This document shows positions 32,284 through 42,025 of a DNA stretch of 57,957 nt, piece after piece (positions within the stretch are counted from its first letter, which is position 1; each line of letters opens with the position of its first letter). Made by a program: the position numbers and the translations under genes. The DNA is from Bacillus sp. ISL-37 (GTDB lineage: Bacteria > Bacillota > Bacilli > Bacillales > Cytobacillaceae), in assembly GCF_018613315.1 (NCBI RefSeq), contig NZ_JAGGQL010000020.1:1-57957 (forward strand), read 5' to 3'. Under the pieces are notes generated by a model that searched no databases, was not told the DNA's origin, and saw only the letters and a list, made by a program, of their open reading frames with translations.

Positions 32284-33831
32284 ATGGTTCAGCCATACAA
32301 ACACGAGCCTTTCACGAATTTTAAAGATGAGGAACACCGTGAAGGATATCTTACAGGATTGAAAACTGTTGAAGGCTATCTTGGCCAGGATTATGACTTG
32401 GTGATTGGCGGAGAGAGAATCTCGACTGAAGACAAGATTGTATCTTACAACCCATCCAATACAGAAGAAGTTGTTGGACGCGTATCAAAGGCAAACCGCG
32501 ACCTAGCTGAAAAAGCGATGCAGGCTGCAGTTGAAGCGTTCAAGACTTGGAAAAAAGTAAAGCCTGAGACACGTGCAGATGTATTATTCAAGGCTGCTGC
32601 AATCATTCGCCGCCGCAAGCATGAGTTCTCAGCACTTTTAACAAAAGAAGCAGGTAAGCCATGGAACGAGGCAGATGCTGATACAGCAGAAGCAATCGAC
32701 TTCCTTGAGTTCTATGCCCGCCAAATGCTTAAAATCAAAGACGGTGTACCAGTAGAGAGCCGTCCAAATGAATATAACCGTTATGATTACATTCCTCTTG
32801 GAGTAGGAATCATCATTTCACCTTGGAACTTCCCGTTGGCGATCATGGCTGGTACAACAGTAGCAGCAATCGTAACTGGTAACACAGTTCTATTGAAGCC
32901 AGCTTCAACTACTCCAGTCGTTGCGGCTAAGTTTGTTGAAGTGATGGAAGAAGCAGGTCTTCCTGCAGGTGTCCTTAACTTCGTACCAGGAAGCGGCGCA
33001 GAAGTGGGCGACTACCTTGTTGACCACAAGGACACTCGCTTCGTAAGCTTCACAGGTTCACGTGACGTGGGTTTGCGCATTTACGAGCGCGCTTCAAAAT
33101 TGAGCGAAGGCCAAATCTGGCTTAAGCGCGTAATCGCTGAAATGGGTGGAAAAGACACGATGGTTGTCGACAAAGATGCTGATCTTGAATTAGCTGCTCA
33201 AGCAATCACGGCTTCTGCTTTCGGCTTCTCAGGACAAAAGTGCTCTGCATGCTCACGTGCTGTTATCGTTGAGGATGTATATGACCAGGTTCTTAACCGC
33301 GTGGTTGAGCTTACTAACGAGCTTAAGCTTGATGATCCTACAGATCAAAGCACATTCATGGGTCCTGTTAACGACCAGGGTGCGTTTGACAAGATCATGA
33401 GCTACATCGAAATCGGCAAGGAAGAAGGCCGTTTGATGACTGGCGGCGAAGGAGACAGCTCAAAAGGCTACTTCATCAAGCCAACAGTATTTGCTGATGT
33501 GGATCCAAAAGCTCGCATCATGCAGGAAGAAATCTTTGGACCAGTTGTCGCATTCGCAAAAGCAAAGGACTTCGACCATGCGCTTGAAATCGCGAACAAC
33601 ACTGAATACGGTTTGACTGGAGCGGTTATCACGCGCAACCGTGAAAACATCCAGAAGGCACGTGAAGATTTCCATGTCGGAAACCTTTACTTCAATCGCG
33701 GCTGCACAGGTGCAATCGTAGGTTACCAGCCATTCGGCGGCTTCAACATGTCAGGAACAGATTCAAAAGCTGGTGGACCAGACTATCTGCTTCTTCACAT
33801 GCAAGCGAAGACTACTTCTGAAATGTACTAA
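32284..33831 (+). CDS. rocA: L-glutamate gamma-semialdehyde dehydrogenase RocA
   Basis: Oxidises glutamate semialdehyde (from proline or arginine breakdown) to glutamate with NAD. It has 515 residues, the Bacillus RocA/PruA group of aldehyde dehydrogenases. [11 protein letters not shown] binds [11 protein letters not shown] closes the cofactor site, Glu286 in AEMGGKD is the general base and Cys320 in GQKCSACSR the nucleophile. AGGAGGGG precedes the ATG. No proline dehydrogenase or arginase is adjacent. Proline uptake (putP) lies 14 kb away in this window. The cre site suggests catabolite repression. Confidence 0.95.
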   Translation: MVQPYKHEPFTNFKDEEHREGYLTGLKTVEGYLGQDYDLVIGGERISTEDKIVSYNPSNTEEVVGRVSKANRDLAEKAMQAAVEAFKTWKKVKPETRADVLFKAAAIIRRRKHEFSALLTKEAGKPWNEADADTAEAIDFLEFYARQMLKIKDGVPVESRPNEYNRYDYIPLGVGIIISPWNFPLAIMAGTTVAAIVTGNTVLLKPASTTPVVAAKFVEVMEEAGLPAGVLNFVPGSGAEVGDYLVDHKDTRFVSFTGSRDVGLRIYERASKLSEGQIWLKRVIAEMGGKDTMVVDKDADLELAAQAITASAFGFSGQKCSACSRAVIVEDVYDQVLNRVVELTNELKLDDPTDQSTFMGPVNDQGAFDKIMSYIEIGKEEGRLMTGGEGDSSKGYFIKPTVFADVDPKARIMQEEIFGPVVAFAKAKDFDHALEIANNTEYGLTGAVITRNRENIQKAREDFHVGNLYFNRGCTGAIVGYQPFGGFNMSGTDSKAGGPDYLLLHMQAKTTSEMY

Positions 33832-33843
33832 TACAGTCTTTGA

Positions 33844-33877
33844 ATCCCCTTCTCGTTTTGAGAGGGGGATTTTTTGT
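33844..33877 (+). terminator. Terminator after rocA
   Basis: ATCCCCTTCTC and GAGAGGGGGAT pair around GTTTT, followed by TTTTTT. Confidence 0.9.
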
Positions 33878-33905
33878 GTGTGATCAATTTTGATGAAGTT
33901 ACTTT

Positions 33906-34040
33906 TGCCAATGCAGAGAAGTTCCTTTTACCGTTTTAGCAACAGAACTGCAATTTGGGTAAAAGCAGAGGGTTTCCTTTTACCGTTTTGACAAAAGAAC
34001 CGCGTTTTGGGTAAAAGCAGAAGGTTTCCTTTTACCAAGA
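33906..34040. repeat. 52-bp tandem array between rocA and aceB
   Basis: GCAGAG/GCAGAA occurs at 33913, 33965 and 34017, and CCTTTTACC at 33924, 33976 and 34028: exact 52-base steps. In the second and third units GGTAAAAG and CTTTTACC are perfect 8-bp inverted arms around CAGAGGGTTTC or a variant. The rest of each unit (TTTTGACAAAAGAACCG) is also conserved. The period is not a multiple of 3, so it is not a coding repeat. Confidence 0.85.
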
Positions 34041-34235
34041 TGACATTTGGACCCCATACCGTGTTCTCGGTAGGACTTTTCTACCTTAAAGAGTCGGCTG
34101 TCCATGAAGAAGATAACTATACTCTAAACCTTGATCCACCAATTCTCCAGACTCTTTTTCTACTAAAAAGGGTCTCTTTGTTTATAGGGCATTTTCCTCA
34201 TTTTAAAAATTTTTCAGAAAAATTTAACAAAATAG

Positions 34236-34263
34236 TTGCAATCTAAAACATCTGTTATATAAT
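34236..34263 (+). promoter_or_regulatory. Probable sigma-A promoter of aceBA
   Basis: TTGCAA (34236-34241) and TATAAT (34258-34263) are 16 bases apart, about 50 bases before the aceB start. No cre-like site is visible between it and the gene. Confidence 0.65.
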
Positions 34264-34314
34264 ACATATTAGAGTTATTGGTACTGTACTATAACAAAGG
34301 GGTGAAGGCAGTAA

Positions 34315-35910
34315 ATGTCGACACAAACTACAGGAATTGAAATTGTAGGCAGCATGAAAAATGGATACGAAGGAATTTTGACACCAGAGGCTCTTGATTT
34401 TGTAGAGCGGCTTGAAAGGCACTTTGGCGAGCGTAGGGTAGAGTTGCTGGCGGCACGTGAAAATCGCCAGGCAGAAATCAATGCTGGCAAACTCCCGGAA
34501 TTTTTGCCGGAGACGAAGCACATTCGTGAAAGCGAGTGGACAATTGCGCCGCTGCCGAGAGACCTGCAGGATCGCAGAGTCGAGATCACAGGGCCAACTG
34601 ACCGGAAGATGGTCATCAATGCACTCAATTCCGGAGCGAAGATTTTTATGGCAGACTGCGAGGATTCAACTTCGCCGACATGGGAAGCGATTGTTGAAGG
34701 GCAGATTAACTTAAGGGACGCTGTTAACAGGACGATCTCTTTTGAAAATGCGAATGGAAAAAAGTATCAACTGAATGAAAAAACGGCTGTTTTAATGGTT
34801 CGCCCAAGAGGCTGGCACCTAGAAGAAAAACATGTATTGCTCGATGGCAACCCAATTTCCGGCGGCTTATTCGATTTCGCGATGTACTTTTTCCATAATG
34901 CGAAAAATCTGGTAGAGCAGGGCACAGGCCCATACTTCTACCTTCCTAAGATGGAAAGCCACCTAGAAGCGCGCCTATGGAATGATGTGTTCGTTTATGC
35001 ACAGAACCATCTTGGCATTCCACAGGGAACGATTAAAGCAACTGTTTTGATTGAAACGATTCTTGCTTCATTTGAAATGAATGAGATTCTATATGAACTG
35101 AAAGAGCACTCAGCTGGCTTGAACTGCGGACGATGGGATTATATTTTCAGCTATCTGAAAAAGCTTCGTTCACAGGATGATGTGATTTTACCGGATCGCT
35201 CACAGGTAACAATGACGGTTCCATTCATGAGATCCTACTCGTTGCTAACCATCCAGACTTGCCACCGTCGCAAGGCACCGGCAATGGGCGGAATGGCGGC
35301 GCAAATCCCGATTAAAAATGACGAGGAAGCAAATGCAGAAGCATTCGCAAAGGTACGCACCGATAAAGAACGCGAAGCGCGTGATGGCCATGATGGTACA
35401 TGGGTGGCACATCCAGGACTAGTACCGGTAGCACTTGAGGCGTTCAACAAGGAAATGCCTGAACCGAACCAGATTGAATCAGGGAAGCAAAAGGATGTTG
35501 AGGTGAAGGCAGCTGACCTGCTTGATGTACCAGAGGGCACTATAACAGAAGCCGGTGTGCGCATGAATATCAATGTCGGCATCCAGTATGTAGCCAGTTG
35601 GCTGAATGGCCGTGGTGCAGCTCCAATCCATAACCTGATGGAAGACGCAGCAACAGCGGAAATCTCCCGGGCTCAGCTATGGCAATGGATTCGTCATCCT
35701 AAAGGAGTCCTCGACGATGGCCGCAAAGTGACGGTTGAAATGTACCGTGAGCTGAAGGAAGAGGAGCTTGAGAAAATCAAGTTGGAAGTTGGCGAAGCTG
35801 GTTTTGAAAACGGGAAATTTGAGCAGGCTGCAGAGCTATTTGATGAATTGATTTTAAATGATGAGTTTGTTGAATTTTTAACATTGCCTGGCTATCAGGC
35901 TTTAGCTTAA
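34315..35910 (+). CDS. aceB: Malate synthase A
   Basis: The second glyoxylate-bypass enzyme: glyoxylate plus acetyl-CoA gives malate. It has 531 residues, the A-form length. [14 protein letters not shown] carries the catalytic arginine, [12 protein letters not shown] and [14 protein letters not shown] line the active site, and [12 protein letters not shown] and the GMAAQIPI region follow. AAGGGGTGAAGG precedes the ATG. It forms an operon with aceA, 46 bases downstream. This pathway lets cells grow on acetate or fatty acids and is absent from B. subtilis but present in many other Bacillaceae. Confidence 0.95.
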   Translation: MSTQTTGIEIVGSMKNGYEGILTPEALDFVERLERHFGERRVELLAARENRQAEINAGKLPEFLPETKHIRESEWTIAPLPRDLQDRRVEITGPTDRKMVINALNSGAKIFMADCEDSTSPTWEAIVEGQINLRDAVNRTISFENANGKKYQLNEKTAVLMVRPRGWHLEEKHVLLDGNPISGGLFDFAMYFFHNAKNLVEQGTGPYFYLPKMESHLEARLWNDVFVYAQNHLGIPQGTIKATVLIETILASFEMNEILYELKEHSAGLNCGRWDYIFSYLKKLRSQDDVILPDRSQVTMTVPFMRSYSLLTIQTCHRRKAPAMGGMAAQIPIKNDEEANAEAFAKVRTDKEREARDGHDGTWVAHPGLVPVALEAFNKEMPEPNQIESGKQKDVEVKAADLLDVPEGTITEAGVRMNINVGIQYVASWLNGRGAAPIHNLMEDAATAEISRAQLWQWIRHPKGVLDDGRKVTVEMYRELKEEELEKIKLEVGEAGFENGKFEQAAELFDELILNDEFVEFLTLPGYQALA

Positions 35911-35956
35911 TAGATTGATAGATTCATATAAAAACAAACATTAGGAGGAACGAAAA

Positions 35957-37237
35957 ATGACTCAAGATCGTGTAAAGCAATTGCAGGAAAGCTGGGAAAT
36001 GGATAGCAGATGGACTGGAGTGGAAAGGACTTATACGGCGGAGGATGTCATCAAGCTTCGCGGTTCGATTGATATTGAACATACACTGGCACGCCGTGGT
36101 GCGGAAAAGCTTTGGAAGCTTGTAAAAGAGGAGGATTTCGTTAACGCTCTTGGTGCTCTGACTGGCAACCAGGCTGTCCAGCAGGTAAAAGCAGGCCTTA
36201 AGGCGATTTATCTGAGCGGCTGGCAGGTTGCAGCCGACGCCAACCTTTCTGGAAACATGTATCCTGACCAGAGCTTGTACCCAGCGAACAGCGTACCAGC
36301 TGTCGTTAAACGCATCAACCAGGCGCTTCAAAGAGCTGACCAGATTACTCACGGAGAAGGCGACGATTCCATCGATTGGTTCGCACCAATCGTAGCTGAT
36401 GCTGAAGCAGGATTTGGCGGACAGCTGAATGTATTCGAATTGATGAAAGGCATGATTGAAGCTGGTGCAGCTGGCGTTCACTTTGAGGATCAGCTTTCTT
36501 CGGAAAAGAAATGCGGACACCTTGGCGGAAAGGTACTGCTTCCTACTCAGACAGCAGTCCGCAACCTGATTGCTGCCCGACTTGCAGCGGATGTTATGGG
36601 AACACCAACTTTGATTGTTGCCCGTACTGATGCAAACGCGGCAGATTTGATCACGAGCGATGTCGATCCATATGATGCTCCGTTCATCACAGGCGAGAGA
36701 ACTCCAGAAGGTTTCTTCCGCGTAAAAGCTGGCCTTGACCAGGCAATCGCTCGCGGTTTAGCTTACGCTCCATATGCTGATCTCGTTTGGTGTGAAACAT
36801 CTGAGCCGGATCTGGATGAAGCTCGCCGCTTTGCAGAAGCGATCCATGCGAAGTATCCAGGTAAGCTGCTTGCTTACAACTGCTCACCTTCATTCAACTG
36901 GAAAAAGAAGCTGGATGATGAAACAATTGCGAAGTTCCAGGTCGAGCTTGGCAAGATGGGTTACAAGTTCCAGTTCGTTACACTTGCAGGTTTCCACGCC
37001 TTGAACCACAGCATGTTCGAACTGGCTCGCGGCTACAAAGAGCGCGGCATGGCTGCATACTCCGAGCTCCAGCAAGCTGAGTTCGATAGCGAACAATACG
37101 GCTACACAGCAACAAGACACCAGCGCGAAGTCGGAACAGGCTACTTCGATGATGTTTCAATGGTTATTTCCGGAGGAACTTCCTCAACGACAGCGCTAAA
37201 AGGATCTACCGAAGAAGCCCAGTTTACTACTTCTTGA
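35957..37237 (+). CDS. aceA: Isocitrate lyase
   Basis: Splits isocitrate into succinate and glyoxylate, diverting carbon from the two CO2-releasing TCA steps. It has 426 residues. The catalytic loop KKCGHLGGK has Cys186; [15 protein letters not shown] binds magnesium, and [11 protein letters not shown] and [12 protein letters not shown] are substrate-binding segments. TAGGAGGA precedes the ATG. It is the second gene of the aceBA unit. Confidence 0.96.
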   Translation: MTQDRVKQLQESWEMDSRWTGVERTYTAEDVIKLRGSIDIEHTLARRGAEKLWKLVKEEDFVNALGALTGNQAVQQVKAGLKAIYLSGWQVAADANLSGNMYPDQSLYPANSVPAVVKRINQALQRADQITHGEGDDSIDWFAPIVADAEAGFGGQLNVFELMKGMIEAGAAGVHFEDQLSSEKKCGHLGGKVLLPTQTAVRNLIAARLAADVMGTPTLIVARTDANAADLITSDVDPYDAPFITGERTPEGFFRVKAGLDQAIARGLAYAPYADLVWCETSEPDLDEARRFAEAIHAKYPGKLLAYNCSPSFNWKKKLDDETIAKFQVELGKMGYKFQFVTLAGFHALNHSMFELARGYKERGMAAYSELQQAEFDSEQYGYTATRHQREVGTGYFDDVSMVISGGTSSTTALKGSTEEAQFTTS

Positions 37238-37259
37238 TCATTAGTTACGGGTTTTCTCT

Positions 37260-37285
37260 CCGCCTGGGTTCTCCAACTCAGGCGG
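37260..37285 (+). terminator. Hairpin after aceA
   Basis: CCGCCTG and CAGGCGG form a strong stem, extended inside by GTT / AAC, but no T run follows. It may stabilise the aceA mRNA end rather than terminate. Confidence 0.5.
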
Positions 37286-37336
37286 GGATTCACCATAATT
37301 GTTTTGATTTTTCACCTTGCATTCTCCTATTTGTGT

Positions 37337-37370
37337 CCTTCTCTTCACTTGAAGAGGAGGTTTTTTTTGT
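37337..37370 (+). terminator. Terminator after aceBA
   Basis: CCTTCTCTTCA and TGAAGAGGAGG form an 11-bp stem with one T-G pair, followed by TTTTTTTT. Confidence 0.88.
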
Positions 37371-37482
37371 TTAAAATAGGTTAACCTTAAACTAGCACAG
37401 ACCTTTGGGCGGAATCATACATAATATTTATAAAGAGTTCTAGTTGGAGCACAGCATGAAAGTGAGACAAGGGGGGACGAAA

Positions 37483-37929
37483 ATGGGAAACAGCAAAGTG
37501 GATGAGTATTTGCAGCAAGGGATTCATGGGGCTAAGCAGACAAAGCCTGATGAAAGAAGGAGATTCCTTACAACAATCAGGGAAAGGGTCGTCATTGCGC
37601 TTACCCAGGGCGAGGTAATGAGAAAGGGCGTTGAACCTGAAGTCGAGCAGCTAATGGATAAAAACCGCGAAGCCCACCTCTTTTTAAACGGCAATATTTC
37701 ATATCCTTATTTATCTGAGTACATCAAAGCGGCGGAAAAACGGGGCATTGAGTTTACGATCGTGACCAATAAAGATTATGATTCTGAACTTGGGCTCGTT
37801 TTAGCACACCACCATGCGATTGATAAAGAGGAGATCTATCTTGGTAAAAAGAAACCCGTGATCCAAACGGCGCCTGCCAAGAAGAAAAAGGGTTTCCTGT
37901 CTGGCTTTGGGAAGTTATTCGGGAAATAG
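37483..37929 (+). CDS. yueI: YueI family protein (DUF1694)
   Basis: A 148-residue cytosolic protein of the YueI/DUF1694 family. VDEYLQQGIHGAKQTKPDERRRFLTTIRERV at the start, HLFLNGNISYPYLSEYIKAAEKRGIEF in the middle and LGLVLAHHHAIDKEEIYL are family segments; the tail is lysine-rich (KKKKGFLSGFGKLFGK). ATG 37483 has GGGGGG upstream and gives the family start; an in-frame ATG 39 bases upstream is less likely. The function is unknown. In B. subtilis yueI is next to the pncA/pncB homologs yueJ and yueK; here those are 14 kb away. Confidence 0.88.
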   Translation: MGNSKVDEYLQQGIHGAKQTKPDERRRFLTTIRERVVIALTQGEVMRKGVEPEVEQLMDKNREAHLFLNGNISYPYLSEYIKAAEKRGIEFTIVTNKDYDSELGLVLAHHHAIDKEEIYLGKKKPVIQTAPAKKKKGFLSGFGKLFGK

Positions 37930-37937
37930 AGACGAGG

Positions 37938-37968
37938 GAGCAGCCTTTTAGGTTAGCTCTTTTTTTTA
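37938..37968 (+). terminator. Terminator after yueI
   Basis: GAGCAGCC pairs with GGTTAGCTC (one bulge, one wobble) around TTTTA, followed by a run of eight T. Confidence 0.75.
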
Positions 37969-38056
37969 CGGTCATTTTCGGCTTCCAGCTTCGATTTTTT
38001 TTACTATAATTACGAAGGATTTAATGAATTTAAAAAGCCCAAAGTTTATAAAAGTG

Positions 38057-38117
38057 TTGATAAACGACACTGGTGTCGTTATAATAAAGTTAACCAAAAC
38101 GACATTAGTGTCGTTTT
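38057..38117 (+). promoter_or_regulatory. MFS-tetR promoter with two palindromic operators
   Basis: TTGATA (38057-38062) and TATAAT (38080-38085) are 17 bases apart. AACGACAC-TG-GTGTCGTT (38063-38080) fills the spacer between them. A second site, AAAACGACA-TTAG-TGTCGTTTT (38096-38117), lies just downstream, 35 bases centre to centre. Both share ACGACA-N4-TGTCGT. The first would block polymerase binding and the second promoter escape. The TetR gene at the end of this operon is the likely binder. Confidence 0.85.
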
Positions 38118-38134
38118 ATTATGGAGGGATGATG

Positions 38135-39400
38135 ATGGACGGTCTTTTAAAAAATAAAGGGTTTATTACGTTAATGCTTGCACAGTTAATATCAAGTATT
38201 GGTGACTGGTTAAGTGTTGTGGCAATCATCACGATGGTTGGATTGAAATGGGAGGCTTCTCCAATGGAGGTTTCCTTTATCATTCTATGTTTAGCTGTCC
38301 CAATGGCACTGCTTGGACCATTCACTGGAACGGTTGCTGACAGGTTTAACAGAAAGACGATCATGGTCTTGTCAGACGTGGTCAGAGCGGGGCTAATACT
38401 GATTCTTGCATTTACTGATTCTTTATGGACTGTCTATATTTGCTTGTTCATGGTCGGGATGCTCTCAGCTGTATTTGTCCCGGCGAAGAATGGTAAGCTT
38501 AAAGAACTGATTGAGCAAGAAAATATGAAAAGCGCCATGTCCATTACCTCCATGATTGATTCCGGAACGAAGGTGTTAGGCCCTTTATTGAGCGGCCTGT
38601 TGGTCTCGGCTTTTGGGACTAAAATGGTATTCTTTATCGATTCAGGCACCTTTGTAATTTCAGCGATTCTGTTGTTAGCTTTACCAAAGGCAACGGCTTC
38701 AATATCAATAGATTCAGATGAACCAGGAGGAGCTTCTTTTAAAGAGGATTTCTTGGAAGGAATTCGGTTTATCAGGGGAAATCGTTTCTTGATTGTTGGG
38801 ATAACGGTATTAGGGATCAGCCTGTTAATTTTACAGCTGTCTGACTCGCAAATCATCGTATTACTGAGGGAACTATCAAATGCCTCGCCTGATCTGTTTG
38901 GTTATATTGTAACTGCATCAGGTTTGGGAATGTTTTTTACAGGATTACTGTTGGTTAAAAAAACTGATTATAATGCTCTCATTCTGATGTTTATTGGAGT
39001 TTGTGGGATAGGCATCAGTTTTAGTATGCTGGCAGTATTGACACGAATGGACTTAGCGCTGCCCGTTTTATGGGGACCTGCTTTGGGATTGGTTGCTGGC
39101 TTCGCAGCTGGATTAGTATTCATTCCTTTCCAGGCTGCTGTTCAGATGGATACTCCGGTACACATGACAGGCAGGGTATTTGGCGTATTGAATAGCGTGA
39201 CCACCACTGCGACGATTATTGGGCCATTGGCTGGCGGGTTGCTTGCGACCATACTGGGAGTCATCCCGACATTTGTGATTACTGGCTTATTGTTGGTGGC
39301 AGTCTCGATCGTTGGTTTAATTTTTAAGAGCAAAATAGAACGGGGGAGAGAAAATGTCTCCGAAGGTCAGTCAGGAGCACATGGAACAGCGTCGAGCTGA
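38135..39400 (+). CDS. MFS efflux transporter
   Basis: A 12-helix major facilitator transporter (421 residues) of the MFS_3 / macrolide-efflux-like group. GDWLSVVAIITMV in helix 1, GTVADRFNRKTIMVLSD as the loop 2-3 signature, and a long helix 4-5 region (SAVFVPAKNGKLKELI) are present. Three ATG codons in a row (38129, 38132, 38135) are possible starts; the last is best spaced from GGAGGG. It overlaps the tetR gene by 47 bases, so the two are co-transcribed. The pair resembles yfiS-yfiR of B. subtilis. It probably exports a toxic compound, identity unknown. Confidence 0.9.
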   Translation: MDGLLKNKGFITLMLAQLISSIGDWLSVVAIITMVGLKWEASPMEVSFIILCLAVPMALLGPFTGTVADRFNRKTIMVLSDVVRAGLILILAFTDSLWTVYICLFMVGMLSAVFVPAKNGKLKELIEQENMKSAMSITSMIDSGTKVLGPLLSGLLVSAFGTKMVFFIDSGTFVISAILLLALPKATASISIDSDEPGGASFKEDFLEGIRFIRGNRFLIVGITVLGISLLILQLSDSQIIVLLRELSNASPDLFGYIVTASGLGMFFTGLLLVKKTDYNALILMFIGVCGIGISFSMLAVLTRMDLALPVLWGPALGLVAGFAAGLVFIPFQAAVQMDTPVHMTGRVFGVLNSVTTTATIIGPLAGGLLATILGVIPTFVITGLLLVAVSIVGLIFKSKIERGRENVSEGQSGAHGTASS

Positions 39401-39980
39401 TATTTTGAAGGCGGCACAGCAGGTTTTTATTGAGCATGGTTATGAGCGAGCCACAATGAAGCACATAATGGATGCTGCTAATATCAGCAGGGGCGGGCTG
39501 TATCAATATTTTTCAAGTAAAGAAGCAGTGTTTGAAACGATTTTGGAAGAATCATTAGCCATGGAATTAGATGAAACATTGGATATGATAAAGGAAAATG
39601 CAACATCTTATTGGGATATGCTCATGAAAATAATCTTTGGCGAGGATGGGGAGCCTGATGATGATATGGATCCTTTGTCGCCGGCAAAACTTGAGTTTTT
39701 TATCATAGGTAGAAATGATGACCATAGAAGAGAATATGGGAAAGTACGATACAACAATGGCTTGAAAATATATGCGACGATTATTGAACATGGTCAAAAG
39801 AGTGGGGAATTTAGCCTCAGGTTTGATCATCAAATCATTGCCCGTTCGATCATTTCATTTATCGATGGCTTGGCAGTAGAGCATGCTATGTTATCGAAGG
39901 AAGACTTGAAAATCAAAGAGCAGTCGATAGTATTTGTGGAATATTTGAAGCTGGCTTTAGGGATCAGTGACAAGGGTTAA
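39354..39980 (+). CDS. TetR family transcriptional regulator
   Basis: A 208-residue repressor. The N-terminal helix-turn-helix (residues ~15-60: RRADILKAAQQVFIEHGYERAT ... ISRGGLYQYFSSKEAVF) is typical. The C-terminal helical domain would bind the inducer. The ATG follows GGGGGAGAG and lies inside the end of the MFS gene. With two matching operators at the operon promoter, it most likely represses both the pump and itself until the pump's substrate binds. It resembles YfiR of B. subtilis. Confidence 0.92.
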   Translation: MSPKVSQEHMEQRRADILKAAQQVFIEHGYERATMKHIMDAANISRGGLYQYFSSKEAVFETILEESLAMELDETLDMIKENATSYWDMLMKIIFGEDGEPDDDMDPLSPAKLEFFIIGRNDDHRREYGKVRYNNGLKIYATIIEHGQKSGEFSLRFDHQIIARSIISFIDGLAVEHAMLSKEDLKIKEQSIVFVEYLKLALGISDKG

Positions 39981-40024
39981 AGATTTGGCAAGAGTACTGT
40001 CTTTACTGATCGCAAAACGTTCCT

Positions 40025-40051
40025 GGAGAATGGTGTTATTCACCATTCTCC
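40025..40051 (+). terminator. Strong hairpin after tetR
   Basis: GGAGAATGGTG and CACCATTCTCC form a perfect 11-bp stem around TTATT. Only TCTCT follows, so termination is probable but not certain. Confidence 0.65.
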
Positions 40052-40252
40052 TCTCTAATTAAGAGACTCAATTAGATCCGCAAGTTCCTTGGAGGTTTAA
40101 AATATTCCACAAAATAGTCTTCTTTCCTGCGATCACTAACCTCTCATGTTAAAATAGTACAAACAGTAAGGCATGTATTGCTTTAACGTGGAAAACTTTG
40201 CTATGATCATTATTATTATTATTGTCTGACGATTTACGATGGAGGTGCTTTT

Positions 40253-40543
40253 ATGTCAAGGATTTCTGAGGAGCAGGTGAAGCATGTCGCACACCTGGCG
40301 AGATTGGCGATTACAGAAGAGGAAGCGCAAATGCTGACGGACCAGCTGGATAAAATCATTACATATGCTGAGCAGTTGAATGAGCTGAATACGGATCATG
40401 TTGAGCCGACTGCACATGTGCTTGAAATAAAGAATGTCATGCGTGAGGACCGCGCTAAAGAGGGCCTGCCGCGTGAAGAGGTTTTGAAGAATGCGCCTGA
40501 GCATCAGGATGGCCAGATCAAAGTGCCAGGAATTATGGAGTAG
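40253..40543 (+). CDS. gatC: Asp-tRNA(Asn)/Glu-tRNA(Gln) amidotransferase subunit C
   Basis: The small subunit (96 residues) that wraps around and stabilises GatA within Gat[42 protein letters not shown] and LREDR-like [10 protein letters not shown] are family features. GGAGGTG precedes the ATG. It is the first gene of gatCAB, which in Bacillaceae makes Gln-tRNA by transamidation because there is no glutaminyl-tRNA synthetase. gatA follows after 11 bases. Confidence 0.96.
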   Translation: MSRISEEQVKHVAHLARLAITEEEAQMLTDQLDKIITYAEQLNELNTDHVEPTAHVLEIKNVMREDRAKEGLPREEVLKNAPEHQDGQIKVPGIME

Positions 40544-40554
40544 GAGGACCGGCG

Positions 40555-42012
40555 ATGAGTTTATTTGAACATAAGATTTCGGAGCTTCATGAGCTTCTAC
40601 ATAAAAGAGATCTAAGCGTTTCCGACCTGGTTGATGAATCGTACAAGCGGATTGGCGAGGTCGAAGGCAAGGTCCAGGCGTTTTTAACATTAGATGAAGA
40701 AAACGCAAGGGCAGCGGCGAAGGCATTGGACGACAAGGTTATCCAGAACAAGCCAACGAGCAAGTTATACGGACTGCCTATTGGCATCAAGGACAATATC
40801 GTCACAAAGGGTTTGCGCACGACGGCGGCGAGCAAGATTCTCGAAAACTTTAATCCTATTTATGATGCTACTGTCATCCAAAAGCTGAACCAAGCTGAAA
40901 CAGTGACGATCGGCAAGCTGAACATGGACGAGTTCGCGATGGGTTCATCCAACGAAAACTCTGGCTTCAAAAAGACCTATAACCCGTGGAATCTTGACAG
41001 GGTACCTGGTGGTTCATCTGGCGGTTCGGCTGCATCGGTTGCAGCCGGGGAAGTACTGTTCTCTTTAGGCTCTGATACAGGCGGGTCCATTCGCCAGCCG
41101 GCATCATTCTGCGGAGTGGTCGGTATGAAGCCAACCTACGGGCTAGTTTCACGTTTTGGACTAATCGCATTTGCGTCTTCTTTGGACCAGATCGGACCAA
41201 TCACACGAAATGTAGAAGACAATGCTTTTCTGTTAAAAGCGATCGCGGGATACGATGAAATGGATTCAACCTCCGCAAACGTGGACATCCCTGACTATAT
41301 CGCTTCAATGACTGGCGATATAAAAGGACTTAGAATCGCTGTGCCGAAGGAATACCTCGGTGAGGGTGTGAACGAAGAAGTCCGCAAATCGGTAATGGAC
41401 GCGCTTGTTATCCTTGAGCGCCTGGGAGCAACATGGGAAGAAGTTTCCCTGCCGCACTCCAAGTACGCTCTAGCGACCTATTACTTGCTGTCTTCATCAG
41501 AAGCGTCAGCGAACCTTGCCCGCTTTGACGGTGTTCGCTATGGCTACCGTTCACCGAACGCGGAGAATCTGCTTGAAATGTACAAGATGACCCGTGAGGA
41601 AGGCTTCGGCGAGGAAGTAAAGCGCCGGATCATGCTTGGTACGTTTGCACTTAGCGCTGGCTATTATGATGCCCACTATAAGAAAGCACAGAAGGTCCGC
41701 ACGCTGATTAAGCAGGACTTTGAAAAAGTATTTGAACAATACGATGTCATCGTTGGGCCGACTGCTCCTACGCCAGCATTCAAACTTGGCGAGAACACAA
41801 GAGACCCACTGACGATGTATGCGAATGATATTTTAACGATTCCGGTGAACCTTGCGGGCGTACCGGCCATATCGGTTCCTTGCGGTTTTGATAAAGGTCT
41901 GCCGCTCGGACTGCAAATCATCGGACGCCATTTTGATGAAAACACTGTTTATAAAGTTGCCCACGCATTCGAGCAGGCGACAGATTTCCATAAACAACAA
42001 CCTGAGATGTAA
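40555..42012 (+). CDS. gatA: Asp-tRNA(Asn)/Glu-tRNA(Gln) amidotransferase subunit A
   Basis: The glutaminase subunit (485 residues, amidase signature family) that frees ammonia for tRNA-bound Glu or Asp. The Lys79 (GIKDNIV), Ser154 ([11 protein letters not shown]) and Ser178 (DTGGSIRQP) catalytic triad is intact. AGGAGGACC precedes the ATG. It is translationally close to gatC and gatB (13-base gap), as in B. subtilis. Confidence 0.97.
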   Translation: MSLFEHKISELHELLHKRDLSVSDLVDESYKRIGEVEGKVQAFLTLDEENARAAAKALDDKVIQNKPTSKLYGLPIGIKDNIVTKGLRTTAASKILENFNPIYDATVIQKLNQAETVTIGKLNMDEFAMGSSNENSGFKKTYNPWNLDRVPGGSSGGSAASVAAGEVLFSLGSDTGGSIRQPASFCGVVGMKPTYGLVSRFGLIAFASSLDQIGPITRNVEDNAFLLKAIAGYDEMDSTSANVDIPDYIASMTGDIKGLRIAVPKEYLGEGVNEEVRKSVMDALVILERLGATWEEVSLPHSKYALATYYLLSSSEASANLARFDGVRYGYRSPNAENLLEMYKMTREEGFGEEVKRRIMLGTFALSAGYYDAHYKKAQKVRTLIKQDFEKVFEQYDVIVGPTAPTPAFKLGENTRDPLTMYANDILTIPVNLAGVPAISVPCGFDKGLPLGLQIIGRHFDENTVYKVAHAFEQATDFHKQQPEM

Positions 42013-42025
42013 AGGGGTGAAAACG

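Noticed and set aside
34007-34246. 79-codon open frame upstream of aceB
   Set aside because: It starts inside the 52-bp array, runs into the aceBA promoter, and has no ribosome site.
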